Shown here piece by piece: positions 23,637 through 36,700 of a DNA stretch of 64,000 bases. How positions within the stretch are numbered: the first letter of the stretch is position 1; every line of letters starts with the position of its first letter. The notes beneath the pieces were generated by a model. The model made no database searches. It saw only the letters and a program-made list of their open reading frames with translations, and was not told where the DNA came from. Both the position numbers and the translations under genes were made by a program. This DNA is from Dugong dugon (taxonomy: Eukaryota > Chordata > Mammalia > Sirenia > Dugongidae), in assembly GCA_030035585.1 (NCBI GenBank), contig CM057462.1:62530734-62594733 (forward strand). The letters are read 5' to 3'.

Positions 23637-23775
23637 GCTTCTCAAACTTTGATGTGCAATACGTCTTGATAAAATGCAAACTCTGGTTCATTAGGTCTGG
23701 GATGTGAACTGAGGGTCTCGTCTGTAACAAGCTCCCCAGTGATAATGTCACTGCCAGTCCATGGACCACACTGAG
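23637..23775. mobile_element. MER5-like hAT fossil
   Basis: GCTTCTCAAACTTTGATGTG, then TAACAAGCTCCCCAGTGATA, in the order of MER5-type elements. Confidence 0.5.
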
Positions 23776-23972
23776 TAACAAGGATGTCAAGAACTGGTTA
23801 TCACTCTCAAGTGTCCCCAGGGTTTTCTTCCTGCTTTGGACCCACTGTCTAGGAGACCACTGGGGGTCTCTTGATATTCAGCCTTGTCCCTGTTTGCCCG
23901 CAGTGTGTGCCCCACCAATCCCTGCACCCTGAAAAGGAATGTGGTATCTACGGCTACTGCTGTCTTTTTTTT

Positions 23973-24560
23973 TTTAATTTGAAATAAACCTTTAAGCAGT
24001 TTTCAGTCAGGTCAGCCCTGGTATGTACAACGGATGTGTAACATACTCTCCAATGATAAAGTCACACAGCTACAGATGCAGAGCGAGGTCGGGAGAAGGC
24101 TTCTCCTGGGTCCCCAGCAGTCCTTAAGCTTTGGCTTCTGTCTGCCACACCGGCTGATCCCATCAGCTCCTCCAGAAGGTACCCACTCTGCCATGTTTCG
24201 GCCTGGGCGCTGGGAAATATTCTCTCTTTTGTGTCCACTGGGAGCATTTTAAACCAAGCATGTGCTGCCAGGCCCTCTGCCTCCCCCACCTTTCCACACA
24301 GTGATATTCAGTGGTCTGGAGAGAGGGTGTGTGTGTGTGCACATGTGTACCTGTATGTATGGTTGTACATCTGGATGTATGTCTGTGTGTATGTGGTTGT
24401 ATATTTGGACATGGGGTTTGCATACCTGTGTGCGTGCACACATGTATGTATGGAGTGTGTATGTGTACGCGTTGTCCCAGTTGCTCCAGTTAAGTAAAGT
24501 TTCATCACACAGAGCAGTTCTGGACTCCTTCTGCACGGGCCTGGAGGCTGAACATTGTCC
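23973..24560 (-). other. Candidate RSPO1 3'UTR
   Basis: The region after the stop codon reads as CA-rich on the transcript strand (24318-24480), followed by non-repetitive sequence. A minus-strand ATTAAA (23978-23973) followed by an A-run is the nearest poly(A)-signal-like hexamer. AfroSINEs begin at 23613 and below. The real 3' end may lie farther left; no downstream GU-rich element was verified. Confidence 0.3.
24318..24480. repeat. Degenerate GT/CA-rich tract
   Basis: The tract has alternating purine-pyrimidine sequence with many GTGTGT, GTATGT and ACATGT words on the plus strand. It starts about 80 bp beyond the RSPO1 stop codon, so the transcript would carry a CA/UA-rich 3'UTR segment. 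The open frames here on both strands are low-complexity artefacts. Confidence 0.75.
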
Positions 24561-24727
24561 CTAGGTGGACCCCGCAGACGTGACCGGCTCCACTGTCCCT
24601 TGATGCTGCTGCTGTTGCTGCCCCTTGCGTCTCCGGGAGCCAGCACCCACCTCCTTGCTCTCCTTCCTGTTCAGGTTCCTGTTGGCGTTCTCCCGCTGGT
24701 CCTGGCCTCCCTTCCTCCTCTTCTGCC
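24561..24727 (-). CDS. RSPO1: RSPO1 coding exon 5 (basic tail and stop)
   Basis: The last coding exon follows acceptor ACAG (24731-24728). It completes the split codon for G209, then encodes 54 residues and a TAG stop at 24563-24561. The tail starts [16 protein letters not shown]. It is rich in Lys and Arg and contains a CAG/CAA-encoded glutamine run (QQQQQHQ). Basic R-spondin tails promote heparin and matrix binding. The end of the protein ([12 protein letters not shown]) differs from my recollection of the human end at several positions, as expected for an unstructured tail. Confidence 0.93.
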
Positions 24728-27700
24728 CTGTAACCCCAACAGAAGGAAGAATCAACAAACGACGTCTTGCCGAAAGCAGGGAGGCCCTGGGCATGGCCAA
24801 GGGCCTTAGGAAGGGGGTGGTTAGGAAGCTGGGGGTGGGGGGGCAGGGAGGACTCCTGGAGATGCTCCTTTAGACAGTCGGGGTCACCTCAAGGCTGCCT
24901 CTGCCCAGCAGCCACTTCCAAAGATCCTGCAACATGAGTACTGAGAGGGGGTCCTAAAAGACTTTTCACCCTACACCCCTCAAGTGCACACCAGACACCC
25001 TCCTCTGCCTCACATCTTCCTCAGACCAGCAGGCCAACAGCATATCTCCCCGGAGTTCAGTGTAGCTCTCAGGACAGACAGGACAGCCCCCACTCCTCCA
25101 CCTCCCACCGGCCACCTCCATCTTGGGGCCAAGCAAGAGCCACAGCCACTTCATTGCCACCTGCAGGCTGGGTGGCCTTGGTCAAACCAGTATACCTCTC
25201 TGGGTCTCAGCGCCCCCTCCTGTACCCCCATCTAACCTACAAGGGCCCTTCTAGCTCCACCTCTGCTGACTCAGAGAAATGGAGAACTGGGAGGATATTG
25301 ACCATGGAGGCTTTCAGAGTCTGGTGCACTGCTCTCTCCCAGGACAAGGCACATGACTTGGACAGAAAGGGGCCCTGGGTTGGGGACTCCCCATCCTGGG
25401 CCTCTCTTCCATCAGTGGAAGCCCTGCTCTGAGGCCCTCTCCTGCGCAATGGGCAGGAGGCAGAGGTGGTCTGGCCCCTGTGGCTGGTGCCCAATTCCTG
25501 ACCCCTAAGGGGTGGAGGCTGCAGCTCACCCTCAGGACATGGCGTTCTCCGCACTGTGCACCTGCGGGTCTCCTTGGTATCAGAGCAGACGGCATAGTCC
25601 CCTGCGGGGGCATGGAGCACCCTCCGCGTCCGTTCCTCAGAGCCCCTCCGGAAACCACAGAGCTTCCTCTTCTTGGAGCACGGCCCCCATGGAGACCACT
25701 CACTCATTTCACATTGTGCTAGCAGGAAGGGAGAGAAGAGGAGAAAGGGGTCAGAACTCCTTATCTGGCCCAAAATACCCAAGGGGAGCCTCCTTCCCAT
25801 CTGCTCTTGGCCTAGGCCTTAGGCTGGAGGCATCTTTTGCCCAAAAACCAAAAAACCAAACCAGTTGCCATTGAGTGATTCCAACCCATGGAGACCCCAT
25901 TTATGTCAGAGTAGAACACTGCTCCATAGGGTTTTCAAGCCTGTGAACTTTTGGAAGCAGATCACCAGGCCTGTCTTCCAAGGCACCTCTGGGTAGATTT
26001 GAACTGACAACCTTTTGGCTAGTAGTCAAGCACTTAATCTCAGGCTGGAGACATCTTTTGGCCAAAAACCAAAAAACCAAACCAGTTGTCACTGAGTGGA
26101 TTCTGACTCATGATGACCCCATGTGCGCAGAGTACAACTGCTCCACAGGGTTTTCAAGGCTGTGACCTTTCAGAAGCAGATCGCCAGGCCTGTCTTCCAA
26201 GACACCTCTGGTGGGTTCAAACCACCAACCTTTCAGTAAGTAGTCAAGCACTTAACCTTTTGGGCTACCCAGGGACTCCAATCTTCAGTACAGAGAGCAG
26301 AAAAGTCCTGAGAGAAACCCTGGAGGTGGTCCTGGGGTAAACATTCCCTGCACAGTGTCCCGGCCCACAGCCTCCCTGACCAGACCTCCTCCTGGCCCAC
26401 CCCTGGGGCCCTGGGCCTCTGCCCGCAGCGCCTTGTGCCTTACCAGGACTGCTGCACTCCATGGTGCCGTTGGCAGCTGCAGAGCCCTCGGGACAGGCCG
26501 GGTAGCAGCGACCCTTGTGCAAGTACAAGCTCTCCTTACACTTGGTGCAAAAGTTGTGGCTGAAGCAAGCTTCGCAGTGCTCAATCTTGCATTCTGAGGA
26601 GAGGACCAGATTGGGGCCCCGGGGCTGAGCCTAGGACAGGCATTTCCCTTATCCCCATGCCCAACGCCCACCTATGCTCCCCCACACAGAGGGCAGGGCC
26701 TGGAGCTTCCATCACAGCACTGGAGTCTTGGGAGGGGAGGGGAAGGAAGGGCAGAGAAAGGAGGCTGACGTGGCCACTCTTGAGGGCTGGCTGGGACCTC
26801 CTGCTGTGGTCAGCCAACCCTAATCCAAACCCTACGCCAGGCTCTGGAACCCAAGGTGAAGCCCATGAGAGGGGGTTTTACAGAAAGAGGGCAGGGCCCT
26901 CTGGGACTGGGAGGGGAGGGAGGAGGAGTGTCACAGCATCTCAGGGCATCCCAGAGGTGAACTGAGGCCCACAGCGACCCCCAAGAATGACAGTGCATTG
27001 CCCCTTCCCCCACCACTGAGCAGCTACAGCATCCCAAACCCTGGTTCTCCTCCTGCTCAGAGGAGGGGGAGCAATCCCAGGCAAATTCCTCGACTTCTGC
27101 AAGGCTGAGTTCCAGGAACCAGCTTGGTTGGACTCTTGGGTCCCTCCCTGATCCCCTCCTGCCAGCTCTCCCTCCTCCTGGGAAATGGAAGGGCTGTGCA
27201 GGGCTTGGCTGGAAGCAGGCAGAGCCTTTCACAATCTCTCCCTTCCCAGATTGTGGGTGGGGTTGCCTTCCTCCCCATCTCTGGCACCTGAAGCCCAGGC
27301 TGCCAGTTTCCCAGAAGCTGGCACAGCCAGGAACTCCCTACCCCAAACACCCTGAGGACCAAGTGGGCAGCTCAGGATCTCACCTCCATCGTCACAAGCT
27401 CCTCATTCCCAACCCCACCCTCCTCTGTGTCTCCTCACTTCTGTAGCTTTACTCTGTCTCACCTGTCTCCCCTCTGCCCTCTCTGAAGCTCTGATTCCCG
27501 GGTTTGGTTGCAGGTAAAATAAGAACAATAACAGCCACCATTTATTGAGTGCCAGACACTAAGGACTCACAACAACCCTAGGGGTCAACATGAATACTCC
27601 CATTTTAAAGAAAAGGCTTTGAGAGGCTGAGACATGCCAAAGGTCCCATAATGAATAAGTAGCAGAGTTCAGAGTGGAACCCAAGTCTGCCAGTGTTGGG

Positions 27701-30700
27701 CCAGTCATTTGGGGAAATGATGTTATCAGCCTCGGTGCTATCAGCTACAAAAAGGGTACCATAACTTTTGTCCTGTCTCCCTCCAAAGGTTGTTGTGAGG
27801 CTCCAATGGTATGAAAGCTGGGAAGGCATTCTAAACGCCAGGGCACTGAGCATATGGGAAGGGGCTTTGGCATGGTTCACTCTAGTGTGTTCACTGTGTT
27901 GTCACCCAGCATGTCATCGCTGTGGCTACAGAGATGGGAGTGGAGGGATGACAGCTCATGCTGTATGTGAGGAGCTGTCATGGGTTGGGGAGAGCAGAGG
28001 CCAAGTGAGAAGACTGGTGGGAGAAGAGAGTGGAAGAGCAGGCAGGGACCAGACTAAGCAGGACCAACTCAGTGTGGAGCCAGCAGTGGTTTGCAAGCCA
28101 TGTGATGAGATTAGCTATGCATCCCAGGTACATCCTTCTGGCTGCAGTGTGGAGGGCAGGTCAAGGGGAACCTGATGGGGGCTGGAGGACAGAGGAACAG
28201 GCTATTGCAGCGGTCCGAGAGAGGTGACGGGAGCCTGGTGACACAGCGGCAGTGAGGATGGAAAGGAGATGGAGCGGGCACAAACCAGGATTTGGTTATC
28301 AGATGGACGGGGGCACGGCACAAGTGAGAGGTTGGCTCTCAAGTCTGTGGCTGGGGTGGCAGGTTGGGACACTGAGAGGCTCCTGTGGGGATACAGGTAA
28401 GTGCAGATTTGGAGGGAAGAGATGGGGGTTCTGATATGGACACACTGAGTTAGAAGTACGGGTGGATATCTGGGGAGATGTCTGGCCAGGAGCTGGATAC
28501 TGAAGTCAGGAGCTCAGGTTGCCTGGTGCAGGGAGCTTCATCTCCCCTTCTCAGCATCCCCTCTACCCCTCCCACAGACACCAACAGCTCAAATTACCCG
28601 CCTCAGTGCCCAGAGCCTCTACACCCCTTCCCAGCCCTGCCCACACTCACTGATGCACTTGTTCATGTCGGGATTGCGGGCATCAAAGTATCCAGGTGGG
28701 CAGGACGGCAAGCAGACGCCCACCTGGCGGATGTCGTTCCTCTCCAGCAGGATAAACAGCTTGGGTGAGCACTTGAGGCAGCCGTTGACCTCAGAACAGA
28801 GCTCACAGCCCTTGGCACAGGCCTGGTTCCCCTCGGCACTGACTGCAGGGTAGAGCAAGGGTGAGGGGAAGGACACAGGAGAGACCCCATCCTTCCCAGG
28901 CTCCCGCAAAGATGGGAGGAGAGTAGACTGGTGCTTCATTCGACAGGACTGGCCTTCTCAGAAAGCACAGGCCAGGCCAGCAGCTCTCTGCAAGGCTGCT
29001 TTATACACCCTGCCCAGTATCCTTTCTCAAGATGCCTGGAGCAAGAGCTTCCATCTATCCCACTTGCCACCCTAGCTCCAGGCGCAACCAAGCTCGCCCT
29101 TCTTCCTAGAACTTCCCCCTTCCCTCTCCAGAGGAAGCAAAGTTCAGCTCAGGTATGGAAGGGGAGTTTTTTCCCTTGAGAAAGTTTTAAGGACAAGAAA
29201 GAAAACTTGTTAACCTGCCTGAGAAAAGGACCACGTGCCCAGAGACAGAAGGTACTCGGAATAACCTGTGCTTACACCAGTGATTCTCAACTGGGGATGA
29301 TTTTGCCCCCGGGGATATTTGGCAGTGTCTAGGGACATTTTTTGATTGTTGCAACTGGGGCAGTGGGGGTGGGGGGTACTACTGGCATCTAAGGGGTAGA
29401 GGTCAGGGATGCTGCTAAACATCCTCTAATGCACAGAATAGCCTCCCACAGCAAGGATTATCTTCGCCAAAATGGCAGTGGTGCTGAGGTTGAGAAACCC
29501 TGGCTTAGAAGCATCCTTCGGGGCAGTGTCATCTTCAGCGCCCCCGCAGAGTCTCAGACCTTTGGATCTCATTCTGTCATTCACTTGTTCAGCCAAGTGC
29601 CTCCCGTGGAACAAGTACCGCATGAGCGCTGGAGAGAACACAAAGAAGCCCAGCCTCTCTGTAGAGGAACTGATCTTCCTGTGGAGCAGCCAGACCCATG
29701 AACAGGTAAATACTGACAGCCACCAGGCCAAGCAACAGTGGACCCATAAGAAGAGAGGAAAAGGTTTCACAAACGAGGTGCCATTTAAGCCAGCTCTTGA
29801 AGAATTAGTAGAGTTGTGAGTTCTTAAGTAGCGAGAAAGGCATTCTAAGGAGCAGGACCACAGAGATGTAAAACAACCCAATTTTATATCGCAGGCATTT
29901 GGAGATGGGGTGGGAGGGGAGTGTGAAAGATAATGTATCTGATCTTGAAGACCCTTGTGTGTTATGCTACTAAGGAGCTTGAGGCATCTCTGGGAGGTGC
30001 AAAGGGTTAAGGTAGCCCAGCTGCTAACTGAAAGGTTGGAGGTTTGAAAGGCCTGGTGATCTATTTCCAAAAAATCAGCCATTGTTTAATGAGGAAAATT
30101 TGAGCCAGAAAGATGGAAGACAGCTAAGAAAAGAATAGAAGGAAAAGCTTAGCCAAGAGAACCAGAGAGAGATGCTGCATTTTATAATTAAAGCCCAAAC
30201 TCTTTTCTTATCTTGATCATGCTAATAAATATAATTTATAAGGAAAAACAAAAAACCCTGCGGAATACAGTTCTACTTTGACACACATGGGGTTGCAATA
30301 AGTTGGAGTTCACTTGAGGGAGCTTTAACTTGATCCTATCAGGCAGCATTTCCCAAAGAGTGTTCCTTAGAATATGATGCTCCCAAATCTTAATAGGAGG
30401 ATGTAGAAGAAAAGGGTACTGCATCAGGCAAGGTGGGAACCACTGGGTCAAACAAATCTAAGCTGTATTCTTTACTACAGGGTTTCTCCGAGCTTCTATG
30501 AGCCTCCTGTATAGAGTGAATCTCCAAGAGGGGGACAGAAGAACAAAAACATCAAACCCGTTGCTGTCGAGTCGATTCGGACTCATAGCGACCCTATAGG
30601 ACAGAGTAGAACTCCCCCTACAAGGTTTCCAAGGCTGTAATCTTTATGGAAGCAGTCTGCCAAATCTTTCTCCAGTGGAGTGGCTGGTGGATTCAAACCA

Positions 30701-33700
30701 CTGACCTTTCGGTTAGCAGCTGAGCGCTTAACCACTGCTCCACCAGGGCTCCCTAGAGGGAGACAGAGTGAGCTGCATTTCCCAAATGTTTTGGCCACAG
30801 AGCTCTTGTTCTACGGAGTTTTTCTAGGGACCTGTGTCTCTCAAAGCTGTTTAGACAACAGGGAGATATTGTAAAGTTTTAAGCAGGAGTGAGAACTGGT
30901 TGGCTTTACATATTGGAACAAGCCCTCTGGCCGCCAGCGTGGAGACCAGAGACCAAAGACACTTTGGGAGGAAGCTGAGGTAATCATCCAGGTTAAGAAC
31001 AGTGAGAAAGCCTTAAAGTTCTGCTCAGTGGAGACAGAGAAAGACAGATCTGAGACACATTTAAGGAATATAATCAATAGGGCACGTTGGCCAACAGGAG
31101 GAGGAATGTGGGGTGGCAAGGAGGCTGGGTGATTCCTAGGTTTCTGGCCGAGGGGATGGGTGAATGGTGGGACTAGTCACTAAATGAAGCCCATGGGAAG
31201 AGGAGCGAGTTGGGAGGAAGGGAGGGAAGGGGAGTGGTTACAAGCCACTTAGAACTAGGCAGCAGGAATGCTGGAGACAGAGATCTGGGGGAGTCAGAAC
31301 AGAGAGGGCAGAGGTGGTACAGCGTAGTGGACTCAGACCTCAGGCCCGAGTCAGCTGGACCTGGAGCTGAAGCCCAGCCTGTGAGCCCCTGCAAAACACT
31401 GGACCTTGTGTGCCTCTGTTTCCTTAACTGAAAAGGGGAGACAAGAGGGCCCACTCTGAGGGACTGTTGTGGGAAGTAAATGCTTTAGGAATGATTTCTA
31501 ATTTCAGAACAGGAGAACCAGTAAGAGTACAGGTGAGCAACAGAACGGAGGAAGAGAAAAACAAATACAACAACAACAACAATAATAGTAGTAGTAGGTT
31601 ATTACTAAATGTCGGGTGCTTATTATGTGGCAGGCACTGTTCTCAGTGCTTTACAATTATTAACTCATTTAATCCTTACAACAGCCATATAGGTACCCTG
31701 GGCTACAACCCCAGGTACCAAAAACCAAACCCATTGCCATCAGCTTGACTCTGACTCATGGCCACCCCATGTGTTACAGCGTAGAACTGCTCCATAGGGT
31801 TTTCTTGGCTGTGATCTTCACCGAAGCAAGTCACCAGGGCTTTCTTCCACTTTTTTTCTTACTAGCCAACCTTTAAGCTGATAGTCAAGCACAAACTGTC
31901 CACACCACTCAGGTAGGTACTATTATTGTTATCCTCAGTTTTACAGATGAGCAAGTAGAGGGGTTAAATTCCTTGACTGAGCTTTCACAACTAGCATGCG
32001 TCTAGGTCAAGGGGACAGAGTGTATGAAGGCCAAGGGTAGGACAATATGAGGTTGCAAGGGATCTGAAAATACGGCTCAATTGATTATTTTTAAATACAG
32101 AATTTATTTGTATACAATGTTATGATTTAATTAATCAATAAAGAATTAATATCGTTCTTGCTGATTTAGTCATTGTAAGAACAAAAATACTCCAAATGTC
32201 ATATTAAAACTACAAGCGCGTTCTTAGGATTATTTTTCTACTTTGGGCCTTTATTCAACTGTATTACGAGTTAACAAGTCCTTGTAGATTTTAGGTATCA
32301 CTTTCATCTCAAAGACATTAAATCCTCTATTATTCATACTGTTTTTACTTAATTCAGTGTTGAAATGAATGCTCCCTCTAGGTTTGTGCCTTAGTTTCAG
32401 TAACTAAAGAGATCCAGGTGCCCCATTTGCAGCCCTCTACAGCTAATGTTAAGGAGCCCTGTAGCGCAACGGTTAAGTGCCCAAAGAACCCACCAGCAGC
32501 TCCACAGTACTGTCTTACGGCAGCCTTAGGATATGCATACAGCAGTGATGGAGCTGAACCAAGAAGTGGCCACGAGAATGGAAAGGAGTGACCCATGTAG
32601 GATACTCAGATGATAAATTAGACGTGGGAGTGAGGGAAAGAAAAAGGCACAGTCAAGAATGACTTTGAGGTGTTGGATTTATACAACAGGGTGGCTGTGG
32701 GCCCTTCACTGAAAGAGGGATCACAGGAGGAAGAACAGGCTTGGATGGGGAAAATGACAAGTAGTTAGGTTTTAGATGTGTTGAGTTTGTGGTTTCCATG
32801 GGTGGTGAAAAGGTTAACACTCTCAGCTGCTAACTGAAAGGTTGGAGGTTCAAGTCCACCCAGAGGTGCCTCAGAAGAAAGACCTGGCAATCTACTTTTG
32901 AAAAATCAGCTATTGAAAACCCTATGGAACACAGTTCTACTCTGATGCACATGGGGTTGCCATGAGTTGGGGTCAACTTGACAGCAACTGATACTGGTTG
33001 GTGGGACATCTGAGGAAGGTGTCTATTATGCAGCTGAACATGTGGGTCTGGAACTCAAGGGAAACATCTTGGCTAGAGATGGAGACATGGAGTCTTCAAT
33101 GTGAAAACAGTCATCAAAGCCATGGGGGTCCATGAGATGTCAAGGAAGGTGGGTATAGAGAGTGACAGAAGAGGAAGTAGGCATTTACAGGAAGGACAGA
33201 AGAGGAAGGCCAAGTAAGGGGTCGAAAAAAACGGGCCAGCCAGGAAGGGGCCACTCGAGAGCACATTACCATGGCAGAAGCCAAGAAAAGAACACATTCA
33301 ATGGAGGGAGGGTCAACATGCCCAATGCTGCTGGATGCCATGTGAGAAATTAGCAACCAACAGGTTCAATGGGGTGGCGGGATGGAGAGCAGATGGCAGT
33401 GGTCAGGGAGTAAAAGGAAGGGGAGGAAGCAGAAAGAGGATGTAGAGCCATCTCACTTAAGGCTGTGACGTAAGGAGAGTCAATGGGAGCTATCCCAAGT
33501 AGTTAAATCCCTGGGAGGGGAAGCACATCCCTAGGAAGAAGGTGTGCTGCTAAGAGAACTAAGGTTGAACCCTGGGCAACCCCTGTACTTAACAGACAAG
33601 CAGAAGAAAAAAGGTGGGAAGAGAGAGAGAGATTTGCAGGCTGAGGCAGGGAGGAGGCCAAGGCTGGTGATCCCTGAATTGAATCTTGGAGACTCGGCCA

Positions 33701-36700
33701 TTAGGAGCTGATTAGGTGACCTTGAGAAATGCAGTCTTGGAGGAGTGTCATGGATTGAATTGTGTCCCCCAAAAATGTGTGTCAACTTGGCTAGGGCATG
33801 ATTCCTAGTATTGTGTGATCGTCCACCATTTTGTGATCTGATGTGATTTTCCTGTGTGTTGTAAATCCTACCTCTATGATGTTAATGAGGCAAGGTTAGA
33901 GGCAGTTATGTTAATGAGACAGGACTCAATCTGCAAGATTAGGTTGTACCTTGAGTCAATCTCTTTTAAGTTATAAAAGAGAGAAGCAAGTGGGGGGACT
34001 CATGCCACCAAGAACGAAGAATTAGGAGGGGAGCACATCCTTTGGACCCAGGGTTCCTGCACTGTGAAGCTCCTAGACCTTGATGATGATAAGGACCTTC
34101 CCCCAGAGCTGACAGGGAAAAAGCCTTCCCCTAGAGCTGGCACCCTGGATTCAGACTTCTCACCTCCTAAACTGTGAGAGAATATATTTCTTTGTTAAAG
34201 TCATCCACTTGCGGTATTTCTGTTATAGTAGAACTAGATAACTAAGACATGGAGTGATGAGGGTGGAAGCCAAACTCAGCAGACTGGGTGCGTAGAAGGG
34301 AAGAAGGTGGGAATAAAGCAAGGGGAGGACAGAGAGAGTCAGAGACCACAGAGATAGAAAGGAGAGAGGCATTGGGAGCCAGGAATGTGATTATGAGACT
34401 GGAGGCAAGGTACACTGACAGAGTGAAGACCCTAAGATACAGAGCCCAGGTGGTGGGACTGGCCCTGCTTAGAGGGAGGGTCCAGAGGCTGGGGTCAGAG
34501 GAAAGGGGTTGAGGGAGCTGAGCTCTGAGAGGGATTTGGGGGCAGAGGGGGGCTCAGTGATGGGCAAAGTTCAGGGAGAGACACCCAGTTCAGTGAGGAA
34601 AGGGATGGAAACCAAAGGGTGTTCTCAGCTTAGCAAGGCAATGGGTGGGCAGTGGGGTGATGGAGAGCCAGAGGGGAGGCGGGACTCTGTGTGTGGGGAC
34701 AGGAGCTTGCTGTGGAAGATGGGGCTCAACAATGGGAATGTGGCCTTAAATAGAGGGTCCAAGGGAGATGGTGGGTGTTTGGTAGTGATGCATGGAAGAC
34801 TCAAAGGGAAAAACAGAGGTTCATTCATTTCATAGACATTTATTGCACACCTAGCATGTGCCCAGAACTGCTAAAAGCTGGGAATGAGAAGGTACAGCAA
34901 CAATGGCCATCCAGGGATGGGGAAACAGGGCTGGTCAATGGAGTGATGGAGGGCACTCCCAGACCAGCAGGAGGAATAGCCTGTGCAAAGGCTCCAAGGC
35001 ACTAAACGTCCTGGAATGGAAAAGTAGGGCTTTATCTGCTGGTGAGAAAAGGGGCCACCAAAGGGCTCCAAGCAGGGGAGTGACATGATCTGACTGACAG
35101 TTTAGAAAGCTCACTAGGGCTGCTGTGCTAAGGATGGGAGGGAGATGTGTGGGACAGGCAGCCTTGTAGGAAGAAGATGAGTGGACTAAGTGAGGGGGAT
35201 GGGACCTCCTCAACTTCTTCACAGAAATCTTCACCCTGCTCTGCCCTTCCCACTCCCCACTGCTCCCAAGCACTCTGCTTCCCTAACCCCAGCCTATTCC
35301 ACTACACCAGGAAGGTGGGCTGTGCTCTCAATTCCCCTGTCTGCCTTCATCCTCAAGGGCTTCACTTCTCCTATTTCCCCAATTTCCTCATCTCCAGGGA
35401 TCTTTCCAGGTGTCACATCCCTGCCTAAAATCCATCAGTGGCTTCTTGTCGCCTAGAGAATTAAGACCTAGCTCCATTGCCTGCCCTAAACGGCTTCCAT
35501 GAGCTGATCCTACCCAACATTACCCCCAACTATTCCCTAAGCAAGATCAAACTATTATTGTTTTTCTGGGAACTATTTCACACTTCTGTGCTTAAGGTCC
35601 TTCTGCGTGGAAGATTCTTAAGCTGGTCCTTCTGCCTAGAAGATTCTCCACCTCCTTCTAAGCCTGGTTAACTCCTTCAAGCCTCTGAACAAAAGCTGCC
35701 TCCTCCATGAAACCTTCCGTGATCTTGCCTCCCTGCAAAGTCTGCATGGAGTATTTTTCTCAGGGTTTCAACACCCTCAGTACTTGAATCCATCATGGTA
35801 GATGTCACCTCATGTCTGTAAATACATTTTTTTCTCCCACTAGAAAGAGCTTTGGAGGGCAGAGCCTGTCTCATTTCTGAATTGGAGACCAGTGAGGGGA
35901 TGAAGCTCCACAGGAGGGAGAGGGCTTCACCAGCATGTAGGGGAGAGGACGTGGTGAGACACGTTCAGGGAGGTTGGGTATATAGATGGAGCTCAATGAG
36001 CTTTCCTAAGATGTGGGGCATGGTATTGGATATGGAACTGGGGTGGGGGGTGGGTGGGTGTTGGAGTGAGCTAGGTCAGTGGGGAGGAGGCCAGGAACTT
36101 TCCATGACCCAGAGGAGTAATATCCTTGTTTTGGGGGTGGTATCTAGCCTCAGAGAAACTAGATTTGGCCAGAGACCTGAGTTTAGTTGTCCAGACAGGG
36201 GACAGTGAAAGGGACCTTAGTAAGGCTATGCACCCTCCCAGGAGATGTGTCTTCTCGTGGCTTCCTTGTGACCTCGGTAGTCTCCTACATGTTCAACAAG
36301 CCCTGGGCATGCCCCTGGAAGATCCAGGGTTCTCTAACTCAACCATCAGCTTGGTTTGTTGTTGTTAGCTACTGTCAAGTTGGTCCCCAACTCACAGTGA
36401 CCCTATAAACAATGGAACAAAATGGTCCAGTTGCAGATTGGACCGTTATGATTTTTGGAAGTAGATTTCCAGGCTTTTCTTCTAGTCTAAGTCTGGAAAC
36501 TCTGCAGAAACCTGTTCATCATAGCAACACACAAACCTCCACCGACAGATGGGCAGTGGCTGCACGAGGTGCACTGGCTGGGACTTGAACCCGGATCTCC
36601 CATGTGGAAGGCAAGAATTCTACCGCTGAACCACCACTAACCCCTGAGCTTAGCATAAACCTTCATTTTTTTCTCACCTCGGCCATAATAGCCTTTTAAC

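Larger units (their letters stand above)
25719..26443 (-). other. RSPO1 intron 3 with duplicated SINE
   Basis: A 725-bp GT-AG intron, more than half of which is two AfroSINE copies in direct tandem (25843-26040 and 26064-26279). The unique parts show no other feature. Confidence 0.85.

Noticed and set aside
24231-24646. Cys/Val- and His/Thr-rich frames on both strands near the RSPO1 stop
   Set aside because: They are translations of the GT/CA-rich tract and partly overlap the true RSPO1 last exon in another frame.
28030-28227. Small frames within RSPO1 intron 2 as extra exons
   Set aside because: No R-spondin domain is missing from the five-exon model, and the frames lack family similarity or consistent phase-1 splice sites.
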